DNA of 54,028 bases from Colivicinus sp022776215 (lineage in GTDB: Bacteria > Bacillota_I > Bacilli_A > Erysipelotrichales > Erysipelotrichaceae). The position numbers and the translations under genes are program-made. This document shows positions 25,637 to 34,163 of this stretch, piece after piece; within the stretch, counting starts at the first letter, position 1; every line of letters begins with the position of its first letter. The DNA is taken from assembly GCA_022776215.1 (NCBI GenBank), contig JALFIR010000029.1, positions 1 to 54,028 on the forward strand, written 5' to 3'. The notes beneath the pieces are model-generated. The model had not been told where the DNA came from. It did not search any database and worked only from the letters and a program-made list of their open reading frames with translations.

Positions 25637-27484
25637 TGCCTTCAACATTAAATCAGAAACACGCTTAGTATAAGCTAGAGGATCTTCAATTGTTAAACCA
25701 GCAATCAATAATGCTTGATCATACAATAAATTAGCATATTCGCTTAGATCCTTATTAGTTTCATAAACTTTCGCTAAGGCCTTAAATAGTTCATGGTCTG
25801 GGTTAATTTCAAGAATCTTATTAGCTTGAATATTACCTTGATTCATCGCGTTTAAGGTCTTTGCCATATTTATAGAGATACCATCATCAGAAACAAGACA
25901 AACAGGAGAAGTCTTAAGTCTTGTAGAAAGTTTTACATCACTTACCTTATCCTTAAGTTCTTCTTTTAAAGTAGCTAATAAATCCTTATTGTCATTAGCC
26001 TTCTTCTCTACTTCTTCCTTCTCTTCCTTAGTATCTAAATCTAAATCACCTTGTAATAATGACTTAAATGGCTTATCACTATAGTTACCAATGATATTAG
26101 CCATGAATTCATCGACATTGTCAGTGAAATATAATACTTCATAACCCTTATCTAGTACCTTTTCAAGTTGAGGAAGTTCCTTGATAGCTTCAATTGTTTC
26201 ACCAGTGGCATAATAAATATCCTTTTGGTCCTCTTTCATTCTTTCAACATATTCCTTAAGAGTTACATACTTATCTTCCTTACTTGACTTAAAGATCAAT
26301 AAGTCGATAAGTTCATCCTTATTCATGCCATAGTTATCATAAGTACCGAACTTTAATTGCGTACCGAATTGTTCAAAGAACTTCTCATAAGTTTCTCTTT
26401 CATTCTCTAGCATCTTAACCAAAGCTGACTTAATCTTTTTATCAATTGACTTCTTTAAGGCTGTCATTTGATAATCTTCTTGTAAGATTTCTCTTGAAAT
26501 ATTTAAAGATAAGTCATCACTATCAACAACACCTCTAACAAAACGGAAGTAATCACTTACAAGTTCCTTAGCTTCATCTTTAATGAAGACACCCTTTGAA
26601 TATAACTTTAAACCCATCTTATAGTCTGTTGAATAATAGTTGAATGGTCTAACACTTGGAATATAAAGTAGGGCACTATATGAAGTATTACCTTCAACTT
26701 TGTAATGTAGTGTCTTTAAAGGCTTCTCAAAATCATAATAAGTCATTGAATAGAACTCATTATAATCTTCTTCCTTTAAATCTTTCTTTGCCTTCTTCCA
26801 AATAGGGACCATTGAGTTGATAGTCTTCTCTTCGATTTCGGTCTTATCTTCCTTTGTAACTTCTACATCCATTACAATTGGATATCTAATAAAGTCTGAA
26901 TACTTCTTAATCAAGACTTGAAGATTATTAGAATCTAGATAATCATCGTATTTCTTTTCCTTAGTATTTTCTTTTACATATAAAGTAATAACACTACCAT
27001 AGTCATCCTTATTAGCAGCCTTTACCTCGTAACCTTCCATGGTACCAATCCATTTATAAGCTTTTTCTTCACCTACTTTAAATGAAGTAACTTCAATCTT
27101 ATCAGCTACCATGAAGGCACTATAGAAGCCAACACCAAATTGACCAATGATATCAACTTTTTCTTTTTCATCTAGATTTTCCTTAAATTCAAGAGAACCC
27201 GATTTCGCAATAGTACCTAGATTATTCTCTAAGTCTTCCTTAGACATACCAATACCATTATCAGAAATAGTAATAGTACGAGCTTTCTTGTCACAAGCTA
27301 CCTTAATCTTTAGATCATCGGCAGTAACACTAGTATCTGTTAAAGATAAGTAATATCTCTTATCAATCGCATCAGAGGCATTAGAGATTAATTCTCTTAG
27401 GAAAATATCTGTGTTTGTATAGATAGAATTTGCCATTAGATCTAATAGTCTTTTTGATTCTGTTTTAAATTGTTTAATTGCCAT
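25625..27484 (-). CDS. htpG: HtpG (bacterial Hsp90) chaperone
   Basis: ATP-dependent cytoplasmic chaperone. The N-terminal GHKL ATPase domain shows FLRELISNASDAIDKRYYL, DNGIGM near residue 76, the lid region GTIAKSG, and GQFGVGFYSAFMV near residue 115. The middle domain has RGVVDSDDLSLNISREILQ near residue 315. The C-terminal dimerisation domain follows. The 619-residue length is normal. AAGGAG precedes the ATG. A CIRCE element lies between promoter and start, so expression should respond to heat through HrcA. Confidence 0.97.
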   Translation of the reverse strand: MAIKQFKTESKRLLDLMANSIYTNTDIFLRELISNASDAIDKRYYLSLTDTSVTADDLKIKVACDKKARTITISDNGIGMSKEDLENNLGTIAKSGSLEFKENLDEKEKVDIIGQFGVGFYSAFMVADKIEVTSFKVGEEKAYKWIGTMEGYEVKAANKDDYGSVITLYVKENTKEKKYDDYLDSNNLQVLIKKYSDFIRYPIVMDVEVTKEDKTEIEEKTINSMVPIWKKAKKDLKEEDYNEFYSMTYYDFEKPLKTLHYKVEGNTSYSALLYIPSVRPFNYYSTDYKMGLKLYSKGVFIKDEAKELVSDYFRFVRGVVDSDDLSLNISREILQEDYQMTALKKSIDKKIKSALVKMLENERETYEKFFEQFGTQLKFGTYDNYGMNKDELIDLLIFKSSKEDKYVTLKEYVERMKEDQKDIYYATGETIEAIKELPQLEKVLDKGYEVLYFTDNVDEFMANIIGNYSDKPFKSLLQGDLDLDTKEEKEEVEKKANDNKDLLATLKEELKDKVSDVKLSTRLKTSPVCLVSDDGISINMAKTLNAMNQGNIQANKILEINPDHELFKALAKVYETNKDLSEYANLLYDQALLIAGLTIEDPLAYTKRVSDLMLKALER

Positions 27485-27498
27485 ACATTTTCACTCCT

Positions 27499-27525
27499 TT
27501 AGCACTCATATATTCCGAGTGCTAA
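27499..27525 (-). promoter_or_regulatory. CIRCE operator (HrcA binding site)
   Basis: TTAGCACTC, 9-nt spacer, GAGTGCTAA: a perfect match to the CIRCE consensus. It sits between the -10 box and the ribosome binding site of htpG. Confidence 0.95.
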
Positions 27526-27529
27526 TATA

Positions 27530-27558
27530 TTTATAACACTATTACTTGTAAAATACAA
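27530..27558 (-). promoter_or_regulatory. htpG promoter
   Basis: On the minus strand TTGTAT (27553-27558), 17-nt spacer, TATAAA (27530-27535), directly upstream of CIRCE. Confidence 0.75.
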
Positions 27559-27560
27559 AC

Positions 27561-27585
27561 TAAAAAGAAGTAGTATAACTACTTC
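27561..27585 (-). terminator. Intrinsic terminator of htrA
   Basis: On the minus strand GAAGTAG and CTACTTC with a 5-nt loop, then TTTTTA. The stop codon of htrA is part of the stem. Confidence 0.85.
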
Positions 27586-28679
27586 TCACTGCTTTCAACT
27601 ACGCTTTCAACAAGTGTGACTTCAAAGGTCTTCATTTGATTATCTCGAGAAACTGTAACACTTATTGTATCGCCAATTCCATAGCCATCTAGTAATTTAG
27701 ATAATTCTGAGAATGAAGCTACTTTTGTATCATTTATCGCAACAATTAAATCACCAGCTTTAATGCCTGCCTTATCAGCAGCGCCACCTTTAACTACTTC
27801 GCCTACTAAAGCACCGGCATTTGTATAGCCATTGTATTGAAGATAATTAGAGTCGGTAATAACTTTAACACCTAAGGTTGCACGATTTTTAACATAACCA
27901 TTAGTTTTTAATTCTTCAACAATTTCTTTAACAGTATTAGAAGGAATTGCATAGCCCATACCTTCAACAGTTGCACTAGCATTAGCGCTTGATGATATCT
28001 TTGCGTTTACGATACCAACTAGATTACCATTTAAGTCAAATAGGCCACCACCTGAGTTACCATTATTAACTTGAGCGTTTGTTAGGATTAGATTCATTGA
28101 ATAGTTACTGATAGTAACATCTCTATTTAAGGCTGAGATAATGCCATTAGTAGAGCTTGTGCCCTCACCTAATGAATTACCAATGGCTACTACTTCTTGT
28201 CCTAGATTTAATTCGTCAGAATCGATCATCCTGGAATATTTTAGGCCACTAGCTTCAATCTTTAATAAAGCCAAGTCAGTTTTCGCATCACTACCAACTA
28301 TTGTGGCATCATATGTTGTGCCATCATTTAGTTCTACTGATACGTTAGTAGCGCCACTGATGACATGGTTATTAGTTACAATATAACCATCTTCAGAGAT
28401 AATAACGCCAGATCCTAAAGATGTAGATTCATAAGAACCAAAGAATGAATTGTTAGTTTGAGCTTTACTTGTGATTTGAACCACTGAATCAATCGCTTTC
28501 GCAACAACTTTTTCATAAACGCCACTTTCATTATTAGTGTATTGGACTTCACTTGTAATTTCTTTGTTTTCATCAGTATTATTTTTATAAGTTAGCTCAT
28601 AGATACCATAAGTACCACATGCTCCTCCAAGTAGGGCAACAAGGAAGATGATAACTATTTGTTTAATTCCTAGTTTCAT
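27579..28679 (-). CDS. htrA: HtrA/DegP-type membrane-anchored serine protease
   Basis: Extracytoplasmic quality-control protease. An N-terminal membrane anchor (about 8-28) is followed by a trypsin-like domain with catalytic His in TNNHVIS, Asp in TDLALLK and Ser in GNSGGGLF, and a single PDZ domain (about 265-355, beginning LGVKVI). The 366-residue length is typical of Gram-positive HtrA. AGGAGG lies before the ATG but inside the 3' strand of an 11-bp hairpin. The gene lies between the FAD oxidoreductase and htpG, all on the minus strand. Confidence 0.95.
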   Translation of the reverse strand: MKLGIKQIVIIFLVALLGGACGTYGIYELTYKNNTDENKEITSEVQYTNNESGVYEKVVAKAIDSVVQITSKAQTNNSFFGSYESTSLGSGVIISEDGYIVTNNHVISGATNVSVELNDGTTYDATIVGSDAKTDLALLKIEASGLKYSRMIDSDELNLGQEVVAIGNSLGEGTSSTNGIISALNRDVTISNYSMNLILTNAQVNNGNSGGGLFDLNGNLVGIVNAKISSSANASATVEGMGYAIPSNTVKEIVEELKTNGYVKNRATLGVKVITDSNYLQYNGYTNAGALVGEVVKGGAADKAGIKAGDLIVAINDTKVASFSELSKLLDGYGIGDTISVTVSRDNQMKTFEVTLVESVVESSEK

Positions 28680-28683
28680 ATAA

Positions 28684-28719
28684 AAACCTCCTATTTACAT
28701 TGACTATTATAGGAGGTTT
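28684..28719 (-). promoter_or_regulatory. Hairpin that includes the htrA ribosome binding site
   Basis: On the minus strand AAACCTCCTAT (28719-28709) pairs perfectly with ATAGGAGGTTT (28694-28684), which holds the htrA AGGAGG and is followed by TTTAT. It may act as a terminator for the FAD gene or hide the htrA start on read-through RNA. A TATAAT on the minus strand (28711-28706), in the first arm and loop, could start a hairpin-free transcript. Confidence 0.65.
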
Positions 28720-28728
28720 AATGTGAAT

Positions 28729-30309
28729 TTAAAGTGAATTGTGAGTGATGTTTTCTAGAATTTTATTAGCACATCTTATACCATCTAAAGCACAAGACAT
28801 AATGCCACCACCATAACCGGCACCCTCACCACTTGGATATAGGCCACTTGTGTTAATTGATTCCAGATTTATATCTCTATCGATTCTAACTGGACAGCTA
28901 CTTCTAGTTTCGGGTCCTACCATAATGCCCTTGTCTACAAAGCCTTTAATCTTAGTATCAAAGAATAATAAGGCTTTCTTAAAGATTTCATTATCTTCTT
29001 CTTTAAAGAAATTATTGAAGTTAAATAAGGTTGTACCTAAAGGATAAGAAGACTCAAATTTTAATTCGTTTAATTCGTTATTTATGTAATCTTTAATATT
29101 GCAGGCAGGTGCCCTGTATGAATTTGATATCTCATAAGCCTTTTGTTCATAATACTTAAGATATTCAAAGCCACCCAAATTCGAGCCCGTTAGATTCGAG
29201 CCCAGGTTCGAGCCCGGATTCAAGCCCGCATACTCTTCCTTATTAACTTGAATAAGAATAGCTGAATTGGCAATGCCAGAGTTTCTAGCTGCATATGACA
29301 TACCATTAGTAACAATTCTTTCTTTGTCACTTGATGCAGGTATTACCATACCACCTGGGCACATGCAAAATGAATAAACGCCTTTGGTATCTTTGTATCT
29401 TAAGAAATATTCACAAGCATGTATTCCATCACCACCTTGGTTGTCATCGATTAAACTTTGAGGATGTTCTACTCTAAAGCCAATGGCCATGTCTTTAGCA
29501 GAGATATGAACACCTTGTTTGTCTAGATTCTTAATTGTTTCATAAGAACTATGTCCTATTGACAAAAGACAAATAGGGGACATGATGCTTTGTTTATTAG
29601 TTTTAATGCCGCTTACTTTATGATTATCATCTAACAATAATTCTTCTAACTGTTCTTCAAAATAGAAAGTAGTACCTTTTTCAATTAAATAATCAGTAAT
29701 CTTTTCGATAATAATTCTTATATTATCAGTTCCAATATGACTGTGTGGTGTGTATTTAATAGATTCATCACCACCGAATTTAATAAAGACATCTAGGATG
29801 TAGTCGATGAAAGGGTCTTTGATTCTAGTTGTTAACTTAGCATCTGAGAAGGTACCTGCACCGCCTTCACCAAATTGAACATTACTATTAACATCTAGTT
29901 CTCCTGTTTTAAAGAAATGTTCTACATCTTTGGCTCTATCTTTGATTCTTTTGCCTTTTTCAATGACGATAGGTTTTAAGCCTGCTTCTACTAGTCTATA
30001 GGTCGCAAAGATACCGCTTGGCCCATATCCTACAACAATTGGTCTTATATCGCTTTCAATAATGGTAGCTTTAGTATCAATAGGTTTATATAAACTTACA
30101 TTTTTAAGTTTTAGATAACGTTGTTCATTTTTTACTTCAGCCAATAATTGAACTTTGTATAAAGCTTCCTTACGTGCATCGATACTCTTTTTATGAATTT
30201 TGTAGCTTATAAGATCGCTTTCTTTAATATTTAATTTCTTTATTAGTAACTTCTTTAGAATCTTTTCATCTTCATGAAGTCCTAGTTTTATTTCACTTAC
30301 TAAAATCAT
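28729..30309 (-). CDS. FAD/NAD(P)-dependent oxidoreductase (COG2509-like dehydrogenase)
   Basis: 526 residues. After about 85 residues of family-specific N-terminus comes a Rossmann FAD motif, VVGYGPSGIFATYRLVEAGLKPIVIEKG near residue 93, then FGEGGAGTFSDAKLTTR near residue 147. The C-terminal FAD site is GLYPSGEGAGYGGGIMSCALDG near residue 490. Substrate unknown; this family is common in Firmicutes and Bacteroidetes. A four-unit mini-repeat array encodes the loop LNPGSNLGSNLTGSNL near residues 361-378. A TATAAT ends 6 nt before the ATG with no Shine-Dalgarno, suggesting leaderless translation. Confidence 0.9.
   Translation of the reverse strand: MILVSEIKLGLHEDEKILKKLLIKKLNIKESDLISYKIHKKSIDARKEALYKVQLLAEVKNEQRYLKLKNVSLYKPIDTKATIIESDIRPIVVGYGPSGIFATYRLVEAGLKPIVIEKGKRIKDRAKDVEHFFKTGELDVNSNVQFGEGGAGTFSDAKLTTRIKDPFIDYILDVFIKFGGDESIKYTPHSHIGTDNIRIIIEKITDYLIEKGTTFYFEEQLEELLLDDNHKVSGIKTNKQSIMSPICLLSIGHSSYETIKNLDKQGVHISAKDMAIGFRVEHPQSLIDDNQGGDGIHACEYFLRYKDTKGVYSFCMCPGGMVIPASSDKERIVTNGMSYAARNSGIANSAILIQVNKEEYAGLNPGSNLGSNLTGSNLGGFEYLKYYEQKAYEISNSYRAPACNIKDYINNELNELKFESSYPLGTTLFNFNNFFKEEDNEIFKKALLFFDTKIKGFVDKGIMVGPETRSSCPVRIDRDINLESINTSGLYPSGEGAGYGGGIMSCALDGIRCANKILENITHNSL
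29177..29227 (-). repeat. Mini-repeat array 2: four units related to GGGCTCGAATCT
   Basis: In the coding direction: GGGCTTGAATCC, GGGCTCGAACCT, GGGCTCGAATCT, a 3-nt AAC spacer, GGGCTCGAATTT. It is in frame within the FAD oxidoreductase gene. Confidence 0.9.
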
Positions 30310-30321
30310 ATTAACATTATA
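30310..30321 (-). promoter_or_regulatory. -10 box of a predicted leaderless promoter (FAD oxidoreductase)
   Basis: TATAAT on the minus strand at 30321-30316, then GTTAAT and the ATG. A TTTATG with a 17-nt spacer could be the -35. No ribosome binding site is visible. Confidence 0.65.
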
Positions 30322-30380
30322 CTGATATTTTCTTTGTGCATAAAGTAAAGTCTTTTTAATAGATATGGAAGATAATGGTA

Positions 30381-30392
30381 TATAATTGCTCT
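30381..30392 (+). promoter_or_regulatory. -10 box of a predicted leaderless promoter (CPBP protease)
   Basis: TATAAT (30381-30386), then TGCTCT, then ATG at 30393. No Shine-Dalgarno for this start. The -35 is poor. Confidence 0.6.
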
Positions 30393-31313
30393 ATGGCGAA
30401 TAAAAAGACCGTTTCTCAAAAATATGTAAAAAAACAATTTTCAATCGTTGGCATTGCTTTGATGATATATGCCTTGGTTGTAATTTTTATGCCTATTGGC
30501 GTTAAGATTTGCGTTGATAATGGCTTATTTCCAAAGATGGATAATCCAAAGCTTTCTTTTATTATTTCTTTTATAGGTTTAATTATAGGTACTGTTTTTC
30601 CTTTTATGATAGTTAGAAGAGTATTTGGCACTAATTTAAAAGAATTCACAAAGAAGACCGAAATTGATTTAAGTGATTATTTAATTAACTTTGTAGTTTA
30701 TTTTGGCTTTGTTGCAGCTGCCTTATATGTAAATACAATCATCACAAAACTATTAGGTGTACAAGGCGTAATGCTTTCAGATGTTGGTATTGTCTTTAAT
30801 GAAATATTGATTGACAGTCCTATTTATTTGTTTACTTTCATTTTCTTATCACCTTTATTAGAGGAATATGCCTTTAGAGGTGTTTTGCTTAATTCGTTAA
30901 GTAAATATGGAAGATATTTTGCACTTATGATGACAACAATTGTCTATACTTTAGCCCATGCTTCTTTTAGTGAGATGATTCCAAGTTTTGTGATGGGTTA
31001 TTTATTGGCAAAGATGACTTTAACTTATAAGTCAATTAGACCATCATTATTTACACATATTATGGGTAACGCCTTGTTATGTGCTTTTGCTTTAGTGCCT
31101 GAAAAGTATAGTATCTTCTCATTGGTCTTTATTGCGATATTGTTGATTTTAGCTATTATTCTAGTATTTAGTAAAAAATATAATATCATTTCAATCGGAA
31201 GTTCTGATTCCTCTAAAAGGGCTATTAAGTTCTTCTTATCAAATATTTTTGTGATTATCGCCTTATTATTGTTTGTTATGCATACTACTTTGATAACATT
31301 GTTGAAATTTTAA
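30393..31313 (+). CDS. CPBP-family intramembrane metalloprotease
   Basis: 306 residues with about eight membrane helices. The CPBP (Abi) motifs are present: SPLLEEYAFRGVLLN (EExxxR, near residue 163), TLAHASF (catalytic His), and HIMGNALL. These membrane proteases relate to type II CAAX prenyl endopeptidases; bacterial roles include bacteriocin self-protection, and the target is unknown here. Start at ATG 30393 (MANKKTVSQK) is preferred, as TATAAT ends 6 nt upstream; the in-frame ATG at 30375 lies upstream of that -10. Confidence 0.9.
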   Translation: MANKKTVSQKYVKKQFSIVGIALMIYALVVIFMPIGVKICVDNGLFPKMDNPKLSFIISFIGLIIGTVFPFMIVRRVFGTNLKEFTKKTEIDLSDYLINFVVYFGFVAAALYVNTIITKLLGVQGVMLSDVGIVFNEILIDSPIYLFTFIFLSPLLEEYAFRGVLLNSLSKYGRYFALMMTTIVYTLAHASFSEMIPSFVMGYLLAKMTLTYKSIRPSLFTHIMGNALLCAFALVPEKYSIFSLVFIAILLILAIILVFSKKYNIISIGSSDSSKRAIKFFLSNIFVIIALLLFVMHTTLITLLKF

Positions 31314-31342
31314 GGGAAATTTGTTAATATTGTGGTGTAAAT

Positions 31343-31370
31343 AAGCAGAGAGAAATCTCTGCTTAATTTA
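31343..31370 (+). terminator. Hairpin between the CPBP gene and rimP, probable terminator
   Basis: AAGCAGAGA (31343-31351) and TCTCTGCTT (31356-31364) with a GAAA tetraloop, followed by AATTTATT. The T-run is weak, so a leader hairpin of the rimP operon is an alternative. Confidence 0.6.
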
Positions 31371-31387
31371 TTGTTTAGAGGTAGAAT

Positions 31388-31822
31388 GTGGAAATTAAAG
31401 ATTTAAACGAAAAGCTAGCTTATGAACTAGACCTACTAGGGTTTAAGCTATATGAATGTTATTATGAAAAAAAGAATAACATTTTGCACGTATCAATTGA
31501 TGCTTCATTGGATATGAATGAGATTGAAGAAATATCTAAGAAAGTATCAGAGATCATGGATAAGTATGATGAAGATATGGATGCTTATATGTTAGATGTA
31601 AGTTCGTGTGGCATTGAGAAGAAGATTAGAGATGCTGATGAACTAAAAGAGGCGATTGGCTCATATATCCATGTTAAGGGCAAGGGTTTTAAGTATTATG
31701 GCGACCTAGAGGATTTCGATGGTGCTGTTATTACTTTGAAGACTATGGAAAAGAATATTTCTAAAACAATTAAGATCAATTACAGCGATGTTAAAGCTGT
31801 ACGTTATGCCGTTAAATTTTAA
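31388..31822 (+). CDS. rimP: RimP, ribosome maturation factor
   Basis: Needed for 30S subunit maturation. It has an N-terminal domain (ELDLLGFKLYECYYEKKNNILHVSID) with the conserved LDVSSCGIEKKIRD near residue 75, then an SH3-like C-terminal domain. The 144-residue length is normal. The start is GTG at 31388 with AGAGG upstream. It is first in the conserved rimP-nusA-ylxR-ylxQ-infB-rbfA operon. Confidence 0.94.
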   Translation: MEIKDLNEKLAYELDLLGFKLYECYYEKKNNILHVSIDASLDMNEIEEISKKVSEIMDKYDEDMDAYMLDVSSCGIEKKIRDADELKEAIGSYIHVKGKGFKYYGDLEDFDGAVITLKTMEKNISKTIKINYSDVKAVRYAVKF

Positions 31823-31837
31823 AGGAGAAGAATTATT

Positions 31838-33619
31838 ATGAATGGCGTTAATTTAAAAAACAACAAGAACTTTTTGGAAGGTATGCGTTTATTCGAAGAA
31901 GAACGTAAGATTCCAGCTGAATTCGTGATTGAAACATTAAAGGAAGCAATTATAAAGACGTACCAAAATCATGTTGATGCTCCTGCTGCTAAGGTAAGAG
32001 TTGAGATTGATAGTAAGGGTATTCAAGCTTATCATGAATTGTTAGTTGTTGATGATGATTCAGATACTTTTGATGAAACATTAGACATTTTATATTCTGA
32101 TGCTAAGGAAATTAAGCCTGATGTTAAGGTTGGCGATACTATTGAAGAAGAGATTAATTTCGCTGAAATTAGTAGAACTGCAATCAATGTTGCCAAGAAT
32201 ATGCTTAAGCAAAAGACTAAAGAGTTTGATAAACAAAGAGTTTATGATGAATACAAGGATAAGGAATACGATTTAATCTCAGGTGTTATTGAAACAGTTG
32301 AGGAAAAGTTTGTTCTTGTTGATATCAAAAATACTTTTGCTATCTTAAAGAAGAGCGATCAAATTCCTGGTGAAGTATATAGAGAAGGTAATCCTATTAA
32401 GGCTATTATCAAGGAAGTTTCTAAGTCTACTAAGGGTTCTCAAGTAGTATTGAGTAGAGCTGATGCTAAGTTTGTTGAAAGATTATTTGAAAAGGAAGTT
32501 CCTGAAATTCAACAAGGTTTAGTTGAAATCAAGGCTATTGCTAGAGAAGCTGGTGAGAGAACAAAGATGGCTGTTTATTCTCGTAATGAGGATGTAGATG
32601 CAATTGGTTCTTGTATTGGTCCTAGAGGTTCTCGTGTTCAAGCTGTTATCAGTGAAGTTAAGGGTGAAAAGGTTGATGTCTTCGAATGGAACGATGATAT
32701 TGGTGAATTAGTTAAGAATGCTTTAGCACCCGCTGAAGTTAAGGCTTGTTTCTATTCAAATGAAAAGATTGATCCAAGTTTGACTGAAGAAGAACTTGAA
32801 AAGTTAATTAAGCGTAACCAAAGACCTCTATGTGTTGTAGTAGATGATGATAAGTTGTCTATCGCAATTGGTAAGAAGGGTAAGAATGTTAAACTTGCTT
32901 ATAAGTTAACTAATCGTAAGATTGATATTAAGACAGAGAAGGATGTTAGAGAAGCTGGAGTTGATATTGAAAGCGAAGAGGCATTCTTTAAGGAAGATCA
33001 ATTAAAGATTAAGAAGGAAAAGGAACAAAAGGAATTCTTACAACTTCAAGAAGAGGCTGCTAAGCGTAAGGCTGAAAGTGGTGAAGAAGAAGTTGTAAAT
33101 GATGATGCTTTTGTTGAATTTGAAGAAACTCTTGATGAAGTAACTATTGAGGATGTTCCTAACCAAGAATCTTTAGAAGAAAAGGAAAAGGAAGAAACTC
33201 CGGTTGAGGAAGAAACTGGAATTGAATCTGATGGACTTGAATCTAATGAGCTCGAATCTGTTGAAGAAGAGAAAGAAGTTAAATCTGGGCTCGAAACTGG
33301 GCTCGAATCAGAATCTAAACCATCTAAGAAGTTAGTTCCTCATACTGATTATGTTTCTAAGTTTGAAGATTTTGCCGGTGCTGGTAAGAAGGAAGAAAAG
33401 GTTACTAAGAAGCGTAAGAAGAAGGATGATGACGATAGAAGATTAAGAGGTGAAAACCTTGAGAAGAAGGAATATGATGAGGATGTTAAGCCTACATATT
33501 CTGAAGAAGAACTAGAGGAAATCAGACAACAAGAAGAAGAATTAGAGGAAGATTCATGGATCAATGATGATGACATTGATTTCGATGAATATGATGAATA
33601 TTACGACGAGGAAAACTAA
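31838..33619 (+). CDS. nusA: NusA transcription elongation/termination factor, with long acidic tail
   Basis: Binds RNA polymerase and nascent RNA in pausing, termination and antitermination. It has an N-terminal polymerase-binding domain (1-125), S1 domain (about 135-200), and two KH domains (about 230-345) with IGSCIGPRGSRVQAV and SIAIGKKGKNVKLA. The core ends near residue 370 as in Gram-positive NusA. Here about 220 extra, very acidic residues follow, probably disordered, with mini-repeat-derived GIES, GLES, ELES and GLET units at residues 460-490. AAAGGAGAAG precedes the start. The stop overlaps the ylxR start. Confidence 0.96.
   Translation: MNGVNLKNNKNFLEGMRLFEEERKIPAEFVIETLKEAIIKTYQNHVDAPAAKVRVEIDSKGIQAYHELLVVDDDSDTFDETLDILYSDAKEIKPDVKVGDTIEEEINFAEISRTAINVAKNMLKQKTKEFDKQRVYDEYKDKEYDLISGVIETVEEKFVLVDIKNTFAILKKSDQIPGEVYREGNPIKAIIKEVSKSTKGSQVVLSRADAKFVERLFEKEVPEIQQGLVEIKAIAREAGERTKMAVYSRNEDVDAIGSCIGPRGSRVQAVISEVKGEKVDVFEWNDDIGELVKNALAPAEVKACFYSNEKIDPSLTEEELEKLIKRNQRPLCVVVDDDKLSIAIGKKGKNVKLAYKLTNRKIDIKTEKDVREAGVDIESEEAFFKEDQLKIKKEKEQKEFLQLQEEAAKRKAESGEEEVVNDDAFVEFEETLDEVTIEDVPNQESLEEKEKEETPVEEETGIESDGLESNELESVEEEKEVKSGLETGLESESKPSKKLVPHTDYVSKFEDFAGAGKKEEKVTKKRKKKDDDDRRLRGENLEKKEYDEDVKPTYSEEELEEIRQQEEELEEDSWINDDDIDFDEYDEYYDEEN
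33217..33309 (+). repeat. Mini-repeat array 3: five diverged units in the nusA tail
   Basis: GGAATTGAATCT (33217), GGACTTGAATCT (33232), GAGCTCGAATCT (33247), GGGCTCGAAACT (33286) and GGGCTCGAATCA (33298), with spacers in multiples of 3. They are read in the GLES frame, unlike the GSNL frame of arrays 1 and 2. Confidence 0.85.
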
Positions 33620-33876
33620 TGAAAAAGATTCCGATGCGTAAGTGTCTTGCTAGTGGGGAATCTGTGCCTAAGAAGGACTTGCTTAGAATTGTAAGAACTC
33701 CTGATGGCGAGGTTAAGGTTGATACAACTGGTAAGTTGAATGGAAAGGGAGCTTATCTAAAAAAGTCTTTAGAGGCTCTAGAAATCGCAAAAAAGAAAAA
33801 TCTTTTATCTCGTGCATTAGAAGTGAATGTAGATGAAGAAGTTTATAAGGAAATAGAAAAGGTGATTAATGGATAG
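33619..33876 (+). CDS. ylxR: YlxR/RnpM RNA-binding protein
   Basis: 85-residue small basic protein of the DUF448 family, shown in Bacillus to bind and modulate RNase P. The family pattern RKCLASGE, then LLRIVRTPDGEV and GKGAYLKKS, is clear. It overlaps nusA by 1 nt and ylxQ by 8 nt. Confidence 0.93.
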   Translation: MKKIPMRKCLASGESVPKKDLLRIVRTPDGEVKVDTTGKLNGKGAYLKKSLEALEIAKKKNLLSRALEVNVDEEVYKEIEKVING

Positions 33877-34153
33877 AATTCTTTCTTTACTGGGATTAGC
33901 ATATAGGGCTAATAAGATTAAATTTGGTGAATCGGTTCTTGAGAATATCAAGACTTGCCAATATTTGTTTATAGCGGACGATGTTAGTGATAAGACAAAA
34001 GAAAGATATATAAAAAAGTGCGATTACTACAATATTCCTTATACAACTACTTATAGTAGCGAACAATTATCAGAAAGTCTTGGAAAGAAGATGGTGAAGA
34101 TAGTTGGTGTCTATGATAAAGGGTTTAAAAAGTTGTTTATAGAAAATAAATAA
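33869..34153 (+). CDS. ylxQ: YlxQ, ribosomal protein L7Ae family
   Basis: 94 residues of the L7Ae/L30e fold, a kink-turn RNA-binding family. The N-terminus DRILSLLGLAYRANKIKFGE and YLFIADDVSDKTKERY are typical. The cellular role of bacterial YlxQ is not well established. It overlaps ylxR by 8 nt; infB starts 10 nt after its stop. Confidence 0.92.
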   Translation: MDRILSLLGLAYRANKIKFGESVLENIKTCQYLFIADDVSDKTKERYIKKCDYYNIPYTTTYSSEQLSESLGKKMVKIVGVYDKGFKKLFIENK

Positions 34154-34163
34154 AAGAGGGTAT

